In this document: in pieces, positions 42,757-51,605 of the stretch
Numbering within the stretch: the stretch's first letter is position 1
Layout of the letters: the number at the start of each line of letters is the position of its first letter
Assembly: GCA_002356635.1 (NCBI GenBank)
Contig: CP023454.1
Coordinates: 1,844,501 to 1,908,500 of the forward strand
Direction of reading: 5' to 3'
Length of the DNA: 64,000 nucleotides
Origin: Rhodobacteraceae bacterium QY30
GTDB lineage: Bacteria > Pseudomonadota > Alphaproteobacteria > Rhodobacterales > Rhodobacteraceae
Position numbers and translations under genes: made by a program
The notes under the pieces: generated by a model
The model's input: only the letters and a program-made list of their open reading frames with translations
Told to the model about the DNA's origin: nothing
Databases searched by the model: none

Positions 42757-43557
42757 TCAGATCTCGTCATGATGTCCTGCCCTGAGTCCTTCTCGCACGC
42801 GGTGCGCAATCGCGATGAACTCCGGCGTGTCGCGGATGTCGAGCGGCCGGTTGCGCGGCAGGGTGCTTTCGATGACATCGGTGATCCGGCCGGGGCGCGG
42901 GCTCATCACCACGATCTTCGTCGACAGGTAAACCGCTTCGGGGATCGAATGGGTGACGAAGCCGATGGTCTTGTCGGTGGCGGCCCAAAGGCGCAAAAGC
43001 TCCTCGTTCAGGCGGTCGCGGACGATCTCATCCAGCGCGCCGAAAGGTTCGTCCATCAAAAGGATGTCGGCATCGAAGGCCAGCGCCCGGGCGATCGAGG
43101 CGCGCTGCTGCATGCCGCCCGAAAGCTGCCAGGGGAATTTTTTGCCGAACCCCTCCAAGTCGACCAGCTTCAACACCCGTTCGACCCGCGCGTCCTGGTC
43201 GGCGCGGGAAAAGCCCATGATTTCCAGCGGCAGCTTGATGTTGCCCGCAATGGTGCGCCAGGGATAAAGCCCCGCTGCCTGAAAGACATAGCCGTAGGCC
43301 CGCGCCTGCCGTGCCGCGTCGGGCGAAAGACCATTCACCGAAAGCTGCCCCCCCGTCGGGGTTTCCAGCCCCGCGATGGCGCGCAGGAAGGTGGTCTTGC
43401 CGCAGCCCGAAGGGCCGATGAAGCTGACAAAATCGCCGCGGTTGATGGTCAGCGTTACATCCTTCAGCGCATGGACGGGGCCATCGCCGGTCTGGAAGAC
43501 CAGATCGACGCCCTTCGCCTCTATCACCGGCTCGGCGATATGGAGGGTGTCCTTCAT
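42757..43557 (-). CDS. ABC transporter ATP-binding protein (SsuB/TauB type)
   Basis: A 266-residue ATPase with Walker A GPSGCGKTTFLR, signature LSGGMQQRASIARAL and Walker B ILLMDEPFGALDE, the pattern of nitrate/sulfonate/pyrimidine-type importers. I use the ATG at 43557; a GTG three codons earlier is possible and neither has a strong ribosome site. It sits between dihydropyrimidinase and the two permease genes on the same strand. Confidence 0.9.
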   Translation of the reverse strand: MKDTLHIAEPVIEAKGVDLVFQTGDGPVHALKDVTLTINRGDFVSFIGPSGCGKTTFLRAIAGLETPTGGQLSVNGLSPDAARQARAYGYVFQAAGLYPWRTIAGNIKLPLEIMGFSRADQDARVERVLKLVDLEGFGKKFPWQLSGGMQQRASIARALAFDADILLMDEPFGALDEIVRDRLNEELLRLWAATDKTIGFVTHSIPEAVYLSTKIVVMSPRPGRITDVIESTLPRNRPLDIRDTPEFIAIAHRVREGLRAGHHDEI

Positions 43558-43606
43558 CGGTGACACCGTTTTCGGGAGCAGCTAACGGTCTGGAAGGGGG
43601 CGGCCA

Positions 43607-45061
43607 TCACACCCCCGTCGCCGGAATGCCCGCCCGCACGACGGGCCGCGGCGCGGTCACGGCCTTCCAGGCGGACAGCGCGCGGTTGACGCTGCCGTTC
43701 GGATCGCGGGCGACGAATTCGCCGTGGCCTTCCTGCGTCTCGATCCGGTCGTCGTTCACCGCGACCTGGCCGCGCGTCAACGTGTAGCGCGGCAGACCCT
43801 TCACGACCTTGCCTTCGAACACATTGTAATCGATCGCCGATTGCTGGCTCGAGGCCGAGATGGTCTTTTCCTTGTCCGGGTCCCAGACCACCAGATCGGC
43901 GTCCGACCCGACCAGCACCGCCCCTTTCCGGGGATAGATGTTCAGGATCTTGGCGATGTTGGTCGATGTCACCGCGACGAATTCGTTCATCGTGATCCGG
44001 CCCGTGGCCACCCCATGCGTCCAGAGCATCGGCAGCCGGTCCTCCAGCCCCCCGGTGCCATTCGGGATCTTGGTGAAATCGCCGATGCCACTGCGCTTCT
44101 GATCGGTGGTGAAGCTGCAATGATCGGTCGCCACGCAAGACAGCGTCCCCGCCGCCAGACCGGCCCACAGGCTGTCCTGATGGCGCTTGTCGCGGAAAGG
44201 GGGTGACATGACGCGACGGGCGGCGTGGTCCCAGTCGGAGTTGAAATATTCGCTTTCATCCAGCGTCAGGTGCTGGATCAGCGGCTCGCCCCAGACCCGC
44301 TTGCCGGCCTGCCGCGCCCGCCGGATCGCCTCATGCGCCTCTTCGCAGGAGGTGTGGACGACGTAAAGCGGCACGCCCGCCATGTCGGCGATGGTGATGG
44401 CGCGGTTCGTGGCCTCGCCCTCCACCTGCGGGGGGCGGGAATAGGCGTGGCCTTCGGGGCCGGTGTTGCCTTCGGCCAGCAGCTTGGCGGAAAGCTCGGC
44501 CACCAGATCCCCGTTTTCGGCGTGGACAAGTGCGACAGCCCCCAGATCGGCACAGCGCCGGAAGCTCGAATACATCTCGTCGTCATTGACCATCAGGCTG
44601 CCCTTGTAGGCCATGAAGTGCTTGAAGGTGTTGATGCCGCGATCCACCACCTCGGCCATCTCGTCAAAGACCTGCTCGCCCCACCAGGTTACGGCCATGT
44701 GGAAGGAATAGTCGCAGTTTGCCCGACCCGACTTGTTGTCCCACATCTTGAGCGCGTCCATCAGCCCCTGACCGGGCGAGGGCAGCGCGAAATCGACGAC
44801 CATCGTCGTCCCCCCCGCCAGCGCCGCGCGGGTGCCGCTTTCGAAGTCATCGGCGGAATAGGTGCCCATGAAGGGCATCTCCAGATGCGTATGCGGGTCA
44901 ATGCCGCCGGGCATGACATAACACCCCGTCGCGTCCAGAATCCGGTCGCCCAGAAGGTTCTGGCCGATATGGATGATCCGCCCGCCCTCGATCAGCACAT
45001 CTGCCTTGTAGGTCAGGTCGGCGGTAACGATGGTGCCGTTGCGGATGACTGTGGTGGTCAT
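43607..45061 (-). CDS. hydA: dihydropyrimidinase (D-hydantoinase)
   Basis: A 484-residue cyclic amidohydrolase. It opens dihydrouracil or dihydrothymine to the N-carbamoyl-beta-amino acid, the second step of reductive pyrimidine degradation. The metal site starts at PGGIDPHTHLEMPF, the carboxylated Lys is in TFKHFMAYKGSLM, and further metal His residues are in VHTSCEEA and the ATDHCSF segment. It is cotranscribed with the amidohydrolase and the ABC importer. Hydantoins are possible alternative substrates. Confidence 0.94.
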   Translation of the reverse strand: MTTTVIRNGTIVTADLTYKADVLIEGGRIIHIGQNLLGDRILDATGCYVMPGGIDPHTHLEMPFMGTYSADDFESGTRAALAGGTTMVVDFALPSPGQGLMDALKMWDNKSGRANCDYSFHMAVTWWGEQVFDEMAEVVDRGINTFKHFMAYKGSLMVNDDEMYSSFRRCADLGAVALVHAENGDLVAELSAKLLAEGNTGPEGHAYSRPPQVEGEATNRAITIADMAGVPLYVVHTSCEEAHEAIRRARQAGKRVWGEPLIQHLTLDESEYFNSDWDHAARRVMSPPFRDKRHQDSLWAGLAAGTLSCVATDHCSFTTDQKRSGIGDFTKIPNGTGGLEDRLPMLWTHGVATGRITMNEFVAVTSTNIAKILNIYPRKGAVLVGSDADLVVWDPDKEKTISASSQQSAIDYNVFEGKVVKGLPRYTLTRGQVAVNDDRIETQEGHGEFVARDPNGSVNRALSAWKAVTAPRPVVRAGIPATGV

Positions 45062-45112
45062 GGGGACTCCTTCCGTCCGTCATCAATCTCGATCTCTGGG
45101 GCCTAGACCCTA

Positions 45113-45157
45113 CATCTTGGCCGAAATATCCTGGGGGTCCGGGGGCAAAGCCCCCGG
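45113..45157 (+). repeat. dispersed intergenic hairpin element, copy B
   Basis: The element begins CATCTTGGCCGAAATATCC, nearly identical to copy A at 19541, then a G-rich link and CCGGGGGC-AAA-GCCCCCGG (eight-base perfect stem). It lies between the amidohydrolase and dihydropyrimidinase genes but reads opposite to their transcription, so orientation is not fixed relative to the host operon. Confidence 0.75.
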
Positions 45158-45164
45158 CCTTGCC

Positions 45165-46421
45165 TCACTCCACGACCTCCGCCACCTCCAGAACCGCGTG
45201 CAGCAGCACGTCAGTTCCGGCGGCGGCCCAGTCGGGGGAAATTTCCTCGGCCTCGTTATGGCTCAATCCGTCAACGCAGGGGCACATGATCATCGTCGTC
45301 GGCGCCACGCGGTTGATCCAGCAGGCGTCGTGGCCGGCGCCGGACACGATGTCCATGTGGCTGTAGCCCAGACGGTTCGCCGTGCGGCGGACGGTATCCA
45401 CAAGGCCCGGATCGAAGGTTACGGGATCAAAATGCCCGACCGGCTCGATCTGGCAGCCAAGGCCAAGCTCGGCGGCCACGGCCTGAGCGGCGCGTTCGAC
45501 CTCGGCGCGCATGGCGTCCAGCTTGCCCTGTTCGGGGCTGCGGATGTCGACGGTGAAGACCACCTTGCCGGGGATGACGTTGCGCGAATTGGGGAAAACG
45601 GTCACCTGCCCCACCGCCCCCACCGCATTCGGCTGGTGGCTCATGGCGATCTGGTGGACCCGTTCGGTGATCCGCGCCATGCCAAGGCCTGCGTTCACAC
45701 GCATGGCCATCGGCGTTGACCCGGTATGGGCGGGCTTGCCTGTCAGCGTGATTTCCAGCCACCAAAGACCCTGCCCGTGCGTCACGACACCGATGGTCTT
45801 GTCTTCGGCCTCGAGGATCGGGCCCTGTTCGATGTGCAGCTCGAACATCGCATGCATCTTCCGCGCGCCCACCGGCTCGGTCCCGACCCAGCCGATGCGG
45901 GCAAGCTCGTCTCCGAAGGTCTTGCCCTCCAGATCGGTGCGGCCATAGGCATAGTCCTGGCTGTGGATGCCCGCGAACACCCCCGAGGCAAGCATGGCGG
46001 GCGCGAACCGCGCGCCTTCCTCGTTTGTCCAGTTGGTCAGCACGATCGGGCGGCGGGTCTTGATGTTCATGTCCTGAAGCGTCCGCAGCACCTCAAGCCC
46101 GCCCAGAACGCCCAGGACGCCATCGTATTTGCCGCCCGTGGGCTGGGTATCCAGATGGCTGCCGATATAGACCGGCAGGGCTTCGGGGTCGGTGCCGGGG
46201 CGGGTCGCGAACATGCTGCCCATCGTGTCGACGCCCATCGAACACCCCGCCGCCTCGCACCAGCGCTGGAACAGCGCGCGGGCTTCGGCATCGGCGTCGG
46301 TCAGCGTCTGGCGGTTGTTGCCGCCTGCGATGCCCGGCCCGATGCGCGACATCTCCATCAGGCTGTCCCAAAGGCGCGCGGAATTGATCCGCAGGTTTTC
46401 ACCCGCTGCCGGCATCGTCAT
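45165..46421 (-). CDS. M20 family N-carbamoyl amidohydrolase (beta-ureidopropionase-like)
   Basis: A 418-residue Zn/Mn amidohydrolase of the allantoate/N-carbamoyl amino acid family. The metal-binding YIGSHLDTQPTGGKYDGVLGVLGG and the catalytic Glu in NWTNEEGARFAPAM are clear, and a dimerisation domain (about 215-330) follows. In this operon it most likely cleaves N-carbamoyl-beta-alanine to beta-alanine, CO2 and ammonia. It is the promoter-proximal gene of a six-gene unit that continues through hydA and the ABC importer. Confidence 0.9.
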   Translation of the reverse strand: MTMPAAGENLRINSARLWDSLMEMSRIGPGIAGGNNRQTLTDADAEARALFQRWCEAAGCSMGVDTMGSMFATRPGTDPEALPVYIGSHLDTQPTGGKYDGVLGVLGGLEVLRTLQDMNIKTRRPIVLTNWTNEEGARFAPAMLASGVFAGIHSQDYAYGRTDLEGKTFGDELARIGWVGTEPVGARKMHAMFELHIEQGPILEAEDKTIGVVTHGQGLWWLEITLTGKPAHTGSTPMAMRVNAGLGMARITERVHQIAMSHQPNAVGAVGQVTVFPNSRNVIPGKVVFTVDIRSPEQGKLDAMRAEVERAAQAVAAELGLGCQIEPVGHFDPVTFDPGLVDTVRRTANRLGYSHMDIVSGAGHDACWINRVAPTTMIMCPCVDGLSHNEAEEISPDWAAAGTDVLLHAVLEVAEVVE

Positions 46422-46493
46422 CTCCCTGATCCGGGTGCTGCCACCCGTGGGCCCGGATCCGTCATTCCCGCGAATCCTTGTCGGCCCCTCTTC

Positions 46494-46509
46494 CTGACCA
46501 TATGGTCAG
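46494..46509. promoter_or_regulatory. RutR-box-like palindrome, divergent promoter of the pyrimidine operon
   Basis: CTGACCATATGGTCAG is a perfect 16-base palindrome with a TGACCA-N2-TGGTCA core, matching the E. coli RutR consensus TTGACCA-N2-TGGTCAA except at the outermost bases. A second pair of GACCAC/GTGGTC arms follows at 46519-46541 with an 11-base spacer. It lies between the amidohydrolase and the first TetR gene. Confidence 0.7.
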
Positions 46510-46560
46510 ATTTGAGGCGACCACAGCCGGCCCAAGTGGTCAACAGGAATTGTGAGCCCC

Positions 46561-47262
46561 ATGCGCGAAACATCCGTCTCTGGCCCCCACCCCCCCGCTT
46601 CCGCGACTGGCGCGCCTGGTCGCCGGGCAGAAACGCGGCGTGAAATGGAAGCAACGATCCTGCGCGCTGCCGAAGGGATCTTTGCGGAAGCAGGCTTTGG
46701 CGGCGCGACGATGCAGCAGATCGCCGACAGCGCGGGCTTGCCCAAGGCAAACCTGCATTACTACTTCCCGACGAAAGAGGCGCTGTACCGGCAGGTGGTG
46801 CAGCAGATCTTCGACATCTGGCTTCATGCCGCCGACAGCTTCGACGATGCCCCCGGCCCGGCCGAGGCGATCGGTGCCTATATCGACGCCAAGATGGAAA
46901 TCTCGCGCCGCCATCCGCAGGGATCGAAGGTCTGGGCCACCGAAGTCATGCACGGCGCGCCCGTGATCCAGGACTATCTGGAAACCACCCTTCGGGAATG
47001 GACAGCGGACCGCGCGAGCGTGATCCAGACCTGGATCGACGAAGGGCGAATGGCGCCGGTCGATCCCTACCAGCTTCTTTACATGCTCTGGGCCACGACC
47101 CAGCATTACGCCGATTTCGGCCACCAGATCGAGACACTGAACGGCGGCCGCCCCCTGTCGGAGGATGACTGGGATCGCGCCAAGGCCACGGTCCGGCAGA
47201 TCATCCTTCGCGGCATCGGCCTTGGCCCCGCCCCCCTTCCCGCCCAAGGCCAGCCCGGGTAG
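46561..47262 (+). CDS. TetR family regulator, RutR-like (first copy)
   Basis: A 233-residue regulator with an HTH (FAEAGFGGATMQQIADSAGLPKANLHYYFPTKEALY) and a RutR-type ligand domain: LLYMLWATTQHYADFGHQIE matches the uracil-binding end of RutR. It is encoded back to back with the pyrimidine operon, with a RutR-box-like palindrome in the gap. I use the ATG at 46561; GTG 46552 with an AGGA just upstream is an alternative. Residues about 1-22 before the HTH are disordered. Confidence 0.88.
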   Translation: MRETSVSGPHPPASATGAPGRRAETRREMEATILRAAEGIFAEAGFGGATMQQIADSAGLPKANLHYYFPTKEALYRQVVQQIFDIWLHAADSFDDAPGPAEAIGAYIDAKMEISRRHPQGSKVWATEVMHGAPVIQDYLETTLREWTADRASVIQTWIDEGRMAPVDPYQLLYMLWATTQHYADFGHQIETLNGGRPLSEDDWDRAKATVRQIILRGIGLGPAPLPAQGQPG

Positions 47263-47296
47263 AGTCCGGTTGAAAAAGAAAAACAGGAGACACGCC

Positions 47297-48100
47297 TTGC
47301 GCGCCCCAGCCCTTTCCCTGGCTCTTTCGTTTGCCCTTACCCTTGCCGCATCCCCGCTGGTCGCAGCAGAATGTTCCAGCACCGGCGCGGCCTATGAAGC
47401 CTGGAAACCCCAGATGGCGGCCGAGGCCCGCGCGGCGGGTGTGGGCGAACGCGGAGTCGCGGCACTGATGGGCACCAGCTATTCCAAGGCGACAATTTCC
47501 GCCGACAGGGGCCAGAAAAGCTACAAGTACACGCTCTCGAAGTTCATGCAGGTCCGCGGCTCCGATACGATCATCGCGCAAGGCCGCAAGCGCAAGGCGA
47601 AGAACCCCGGCTTCTACGACGGGCTTGAACAGCGCTTCGGCGTTCCGGCCGGGGTGCTGCTGGCGATCCACGGGATGGAGACGGGGTTCGGCCACGACAC
47701 CGGCAGCACCAATGTGATTTCCGCCATCGCGACGCTGGCCTACGACTGCCGCCGCACCGAATACTTCACCGGCCACCTGCTGGCGGCCCTGATGCTGGTC
47801 GACCGGGGCGTGATCACCACCGCCTCGACCGGCGCCAAACATGGCGAGATCGGCCATACCCAGTTCCTGCCCGGTAACGTGCTGGCCTACGGGGTTGACG
47901 GCAACGGCGACGGGCGGATCGATCTGAACAACCAATCCGATGCCCTGGCATCGACGGCGAATTTCCTGCGAGGCAAGGGCTGGACTCCCGGCGCCGGTTA
48001 TCAGGAGGGCGAGCCGAACTTCGCCGTCCTGAAGGAATGGAACGCGGCCCCGGTCTATCAGCAGTCGCTGGCGATCATGGGTCGCAAGATCGACGGCTAA
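47297..48100 (+). CDS. lytic murein transglycosylase, MltB-like
   Basis: A 267-residue exported enzyme with a TTG start preceded by AGGAG seven bases away. The leader (LRAPALSLALSFALTLAASPLVAA) is a signal peptide. The catalytic Glu is in IHGMETGFGHDTGSTNVISA, and GHTQFLPGNVLAYGVDGNGDGRIDL is the second family block, so it cleaves peptidoglycan glycan strands. It follows the TetR gene by about 35 bases. An in-frame extension upstream lacks a ribosome site and is not used. Confidence 0.88.
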   Translation: MRAPALSLALSFALTLAASPLVAAECSSTGAAYEAWKPQMAAEARAAGVGERGVAALMGTSYSKATISADRGQKSYKYTLSKFMQVRGSDTIIAQGRKRKAKNPGFYDGLEQRFGVPAGVLLAIHGMETGFGHDTGSTNVISAIATLAYDCRRTEYFTGHLLAALMLVDRGVITTASTGAKHGEIGHTQFLPGNVLAYGVDGNGDGRIDLNNQSDALASTANFLRGKGWTPGAGYQEGEPNFAVLKEWNAAPVYQQSLAIMGRKIDG

Positions 48101-48108
48101 CCAATTGA

Positions 48109-48136
48109 AAAGGGCCGGGGTTTTCCCCGGCCCTTT
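48109..48136. terminator. bidirectional terminator between transglycosylase and aminotransferase
   Basis: AAAGGGCCGGGG, loop TTTT and CCCCGGCCCTTT form a 12-base perfect stem with A and T runs at both ends, so it serves both convergent genes. Confidence 0.9.
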
Positions 48137-48139
48137 GTC

Positions 48140-49468
48140 TTACTTCAGGTTCTTCAACACGTCGCCCAGTTTTCCGATCAGCGTGTCGATTTCCGCCTTC
48201 GAGATGATCAGCGGCGGCGACATGGCGATGATGTCGCCGGTGGTGCGGATCAGGATGCCGGCCTCGTAAGCGTCAAGGAACGCCTGGAAGGCGCGCTTCG
48301 TCGGCTCGCCGGGGATCGGTTGCAGTTCGACCGCGCCGATCAGGCCCATGTTGCGGATGTCGATGACATGCGGCAGCCCGCGCAAGGAATGGATGGCCTC
48401 TTGCCAGTAGCCTTCCAGTTCATGCGCCCGTTCGAACAGCCCTTCCTCGCGGTAGGTGTCCAGCGTTGCGATGCCAGCGGCGCAGGCGATCGGGTTGCCG
48501 GAATAGGTGTAGCCGTGGAACAGCTCGATCATGTGTTCGGGGCCGTTCATGAAGGCGTCATGCACCTCGGGGGTGGTCAGGACGGCGCCCATCGGGATCA
48601 CGCCGTTGGTCAGGCCCTTGGCGGTGGTCATCATGTCGGGCAGCACGTCGAAATGCTGCGCGGCAAAGGCCGATCCCAGACGTCCGAAGCCGGTGATGAC
48701 TTCATCGAAGATCAGAAGGATGCCGTGCTTCTTCGTGATTGCACGCAGTTTTTCCAGATAGCCCTTCGGCGGCATCAGCACGCCCGTCGAGCCAGCCATA
48801 GGCTCGACGATGACAGCGGCGATGGTTTCCGCGCCATGCAGCGCCACGATCCGTTCCAGATCGTCGGCCAGATTGGCGCCATGTTCGGGCTGACCCTTGG
48901 TGAAGGCGTTCAGGTCCGGCAGGTGCGTGTGCGGCAGGTGGTCGACGCCCGCCAGCAGCGTGCCGAACATCTTGCGGTTGTTGACGATGCCGCCCACCGA
49001 AATGCCGCCGAAGTTCACGCCGTGGTAGCCGCGCTCGCGCCCGATCAGCCGGGTGCGGGCGCCCTCGCCCCGCGCGCGGTGGTAGGCAATGGCGATTTTT
49101 AGCGCAGTTTCAACGCTTTCCGAACCGGAGTTCGTGTAGAACACATGCTCGATGCCCTTGGGGGCGATGTCGATAATGCGATTGGCCAGTTCAAACGCGA
49201 TCGGATGGCCCATCTGGAACGCCGGGGCGTAATCCAGTTCCGCCGCCTGGCGCTGGATCGCCTCGGTGATCAGGGGGCGGCAATGGCCGGCGTTGCAGCA
49301 CCACAGACCCGCGGTGCCGTCCAGCACCTGCCGCCCGTCCGAGGTGGTGTAGTGCATGTCCTTCGCGCCCACGAACATGCGCGGCGCCTTCTTGAACTGG
49401 CGGTTTGCCGTGAACGGCATCCAGAATGCGTTCAGGTCGTTCGGGGCCGTCTTGCGGTCCAGAGCCAT
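48140..49468 (-). CDS. beta-alanine:pyruvate aminotransferase (class III)
   Basis: A 442-residue class III PLP aminotransferase. The start NDLNAFWMPFTANRQFKKAPRMF is diagnostic for the omega-amino acid:pyruvate group. The PLP lysine is in MMTTAKGLTNG, and FDEVITGFGRLG holds the conserved Asp. With the dihydropyrimidinase and amidase it would turn the resulting beta-alanine into malonate semialdehyde. A RutR-box-like palindrome lies upstream in the divergent promoter shared with the second TetR gene. Confidence 0.92.
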   Translation of the reverse strand: MALDRKTAPNDLNAFWMPFTANRQFKKAPRMFVGAKDMHYTTSDGRQVLDGTAGLWCCNAGHCRPLITEAIQRQAAELDYAPAFQMGHPIAFELANRIIDIAPKGIEHVFYTNSGSESVETALKIAIAYHRARGEGARTRLIGRERGYHGVNFGGISVGGIVNNRKMFGTLLAGVDHLPHTHLPDLNAFTKGQPEHGANLADDLERIVALHGAETIAAVIVEPMAGSTGVLMPPKGYLEKLRAITKKHGILLIFDEVITGFGRLGSAFAAQHFDVLPDMMTTAKGLTNGVIPMGAVLTTPEVHDAFMNGPEHMIELFHGYTYSGNPIACAAGIATLDTYREEGLFERAHELEGYWQEAIHSLRGLPHVIDIRNMGLIGAVELQPIPGEPTKRAFQAFLDAYEAGILIRTTGDIIAMSPPLIISKAEIDTLIGKLGDVLKNLK

Positions 49469-49539
49469 GAGCTAGCCTCCCAAGATCCGCGCCTTGTTTT
49501 CGGGGCAGCCCCTCGTGGCGGCGGTATGTAAATGTTTGT

Positions 49540-49555
49540 TTGACCACGCGGTCAG
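49540..49555. promoter_or_regulatory. RutR-box-like palindrome, second site
   Basis: TTGACCA-CG-CGGTCAG fits the RutR consensus TTGACCA-N2-TGGTCAA at 12 of 14 defined positions. It lies between the aminotransferase start (49468) and the second RutR-like gene (49693), so both could be controlled from it. Confidence 0.65.
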
Positions 49556-49692
49556 GATGAGGCTAGCAGAGGGTTCAGGGAAGGAAAAGCACGGCCCGGA
49601 CAAAAACCGGTCGTTTCCGACATATTGCGCCGCAGGCGGATCGTCCATACGAGGACGGCCGGGTTGGCTCATGGCGGAATAGTGGAGGCAGG

Positions 49693-50337
49693 ATGGACCA
49701 GACGGGCGAGGAAGACGGGACCGGCGCGGGAAGCGCGCCCCGTCGGACGCGGATCCAGCAGAAGAACCGCGAGGCGATCCTGGAAGCCGCGCTGGAGGTC
49801 TTTTCGCAGCATGGGTTCCGCGGCGCCACGGTCGACCAGATCGCGCAGGCGGCGGGCCTGTCGAAGCCGAACCTGCTGTATTACTTTCCGTCGAAGGAAG
49901 CGATCCACATCGAACTTCTTTCGACCCTGCTGGACACTTGGCTGGCCCCGCTGCGTCGGCTGGACCCCGAGGGCGACCCGAAGGCCGAGATCCTGGCCTA
50001 CATGCACCGCAAGCTGGAGATGAGCCGGACCCTGCCGCGCGAAAGCCGCCTGTTTGCAAACGAGATGTTGCAGGGCGCACCTCGGATGAAGGACATGCTG
50101 GAGGGCGACCTGAAGGCCCTGGCCCAGGACAAGGCCGCCGTCATCGCCCGCTGGTCGGACGAGGGCAAGATAGCGGCCGTAGATCCCTATCACCTGATCT
50201 TCGCGATCTGGGCGCTGACCCAGCACTATGCCGATTTCGAAGTCCAGGTCCGGGCCATCCTCGGCCCCGACCACGACCCCTTCTCCGAGGCCGACACCTT
50301 CCTGACGACACTGTTCAACCGGCTGCTGGCGCGGTAG
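49693..50337 (+). CDS. rutR: TetR family regulator, RutR-like (second copy)
   Basis: A 214-residue regulator closer to E. coli RutR than its neighbour at 46.5 kb. The HTH and following residues (FSQHGFRGATVDQIAQAAGLSKPNLLYYFPSKEAIH), LPRESRLFANEMLQGAPRM and LIFAIWALTQHYADFEVQV parallel the RutR uracil-binding domain. GGAGG precedes the ATG. Its last 23 bases overlap the convergent FAD monooxygenase gene. Confidence 0.88.
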   Translation: MDQTGEEDGTGAGSAPRRTRIQQKNREAILEAALEVFSQHGFRGATVDQIAQAAGLSKPNLLYYFPSKEAIHIELLSTLLDTWLAPLRRLDPEGDPKAEILAYMHRKLEMSRTLPRESRLFANEMLQGAPRMKDMLEGDLKALAQDKAAVIARWSDEGKIAAVDPYHLIFAIWALTQHYADFEVQVRAILGPDHDPFSEADTFLTTLFNRLLAR

Positions 50338-51505
50338 CCAGGGCCCGGGTCGCGGCCGTCACGTCATGGCCGTACAGCCAGTCGAAGCGGCGGAGCGGCG
50401 CGGTGGGCATCAGCGATCCGCCAAGACGCAGCGCGAGATGCGCCGCGCCGCGCGCCACGCCCTTCAGGTGGTAGTTGCGCGCATTGGTATTGGCGGCCTC
50501 GACGATGCGGCGGGCGCGGGTTTCGCGCAGCGACTGGTAGGCCGGCAGCGCCTCCTCGACCGGCAGCCGTCCCAGACAATCGGCCAGCACCCAGGCATCC
50601 TCCAGCGCCATGTTGGCGCCCTGGGCAAGGAACGGCAGCGTCGGATGGGCCGCATCACCCAGGATCGCCGCGCCCTGCCCCTGCCAGCGCCCGGCGACAG
50701 GATGGCGAAACAGGCCCCAGAGGTTCGGCGCCTCGACCCGATCCAGCCACCCGCGCACCTCGGGCACGAAATCCTCGAAAGCGATGCGCAAGGTGATCGG
50801 ATCATCGGTCAGCGACCAGCTTTCATCAGCCCAGATCCGGCGTTCCTCGACGGCGACGATGTTGCGCAGACGGCCCCCGCGCAGCGGATAGGTGACGATA
50901 TGCCGCCCCGCGCCCATCCAGATCTGCGCGATGGGCTCGATGGCGGCGGTTTCGGGCAAGGTGGCGCGCCAGGCGACCTGATGCGTGAAGAAGGGCGCCA
51001 CCGTCCCGTTCAGCGCGGCGCGGACTTTCGAATGCAGCCCGTCCGCACCGATCAGCACACCGGTCTCGAAGGTGTCGCCATCGGCCAGCGTCAGGCGCGG
51101 CGGATGATCGCCCAGCTTCACCTTCTCGACCTTGGCGTTGGTACGGATGGTCACGCCCGCCTGCGCCGCCCCCAGAAGCAGCATCTCGATCAGGTCGGCG
51201 CGATGGAAGAAGCGGAAGTCGCCAGCCCCGTCCAGCGCCATCCGCAGGACGCGCTGCCCGGTTTCGCCGTTGCGCAATTCGACCGCCTGCGAGGCATCGC
51301 CCATCTCGGCCGCCTGTTCGCCCAGCCCCAGGGCGGCAAGGACACGCGCACCGTTCGGGGTCAGTTGAAGACCTGCGCCAACCTCGGAAATCTCGGGGGC
51401 CTGTTCCAGCACCGTGACGTCGGCATCCAGATGCGCCAGCGCCCGCGCCAGGGCAAGGCCGGCGATCCCGGCCCCTACGATCGTCACCTTGCGGTGCTGC
51501 AACAT
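50315..51505 (-). CDS. FAD-dependent aromatic monooxygenase (salicylate hydroxylase-like)
   Basis: A 396-residue group A flavoprotein hydroxylase with the three family signatures: GxGxxG (IVGAGIAGLALARAL), the DG motif (VLIGADGLHSKVRAAL) and the GD motif (ILGDAAHPTLPFLAQGANMALEDA). Such enzymes hydroxylate aromatic or N-heterocyclic compounds with NAD(P)H. The position beside the pyrimidine region may mean a heterocycle substrate, but that is speculation. Confidence 0.88.
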   Translation of the reverse strand: MLQHRKVTIVGAGIAGLALARALAHLDADVTVLEQAPEISEVGAGLQLTPNGARVLAALGLGEQAAEMGDASQAVELRNGETGQRVLRMALDGAGDFRFFHRADLIEMLLLGAAQAGVTIRTNAKVEKVKLGDHPPRLTLADGDTFETGVLIGADGLHSKVRAALNGTVAPFFTHQVAWRATLPETAAIEPIAQIWMGAGRHIVTYPLRGGRLRNIVAVEERRIWADESWSLTDDPITLRIAFEDFVPEVRGWLDRVEAPNLWGLFRHPVAGRWQGQGAAILGDAAHPTLPFLAQGANMALEDAWVLADCLGRLPVEEALPAYQSLRETRARRIVEAANTNARNYHLKGVARGAAHLALRLGGSLMPTAPLRRFDWLYGHDVTAATRALATAPAAG

Positions 51506-51537
51506 CTGCTAACCCGTCAGAATCGGCATTGGCCCAG

Positions 51538-51570
51538 AAAAAGGGCACCGGAACAATGGCTCCGATGCCC
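51538..51570 (-). terminator. rho-independent terminator after dksA
   Basis: In the minus-strand RNA GGGCAUCGGA and UCCGGUGCCC pair (one G-U) around an eight-base loop, followed at once by a UUUUU run. Confidence 0.85.
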
Positions 51571-51605
51571 AAGCTTTGCCAAGCCCTGCCCGTGGGGCAA
51601 GAGGC

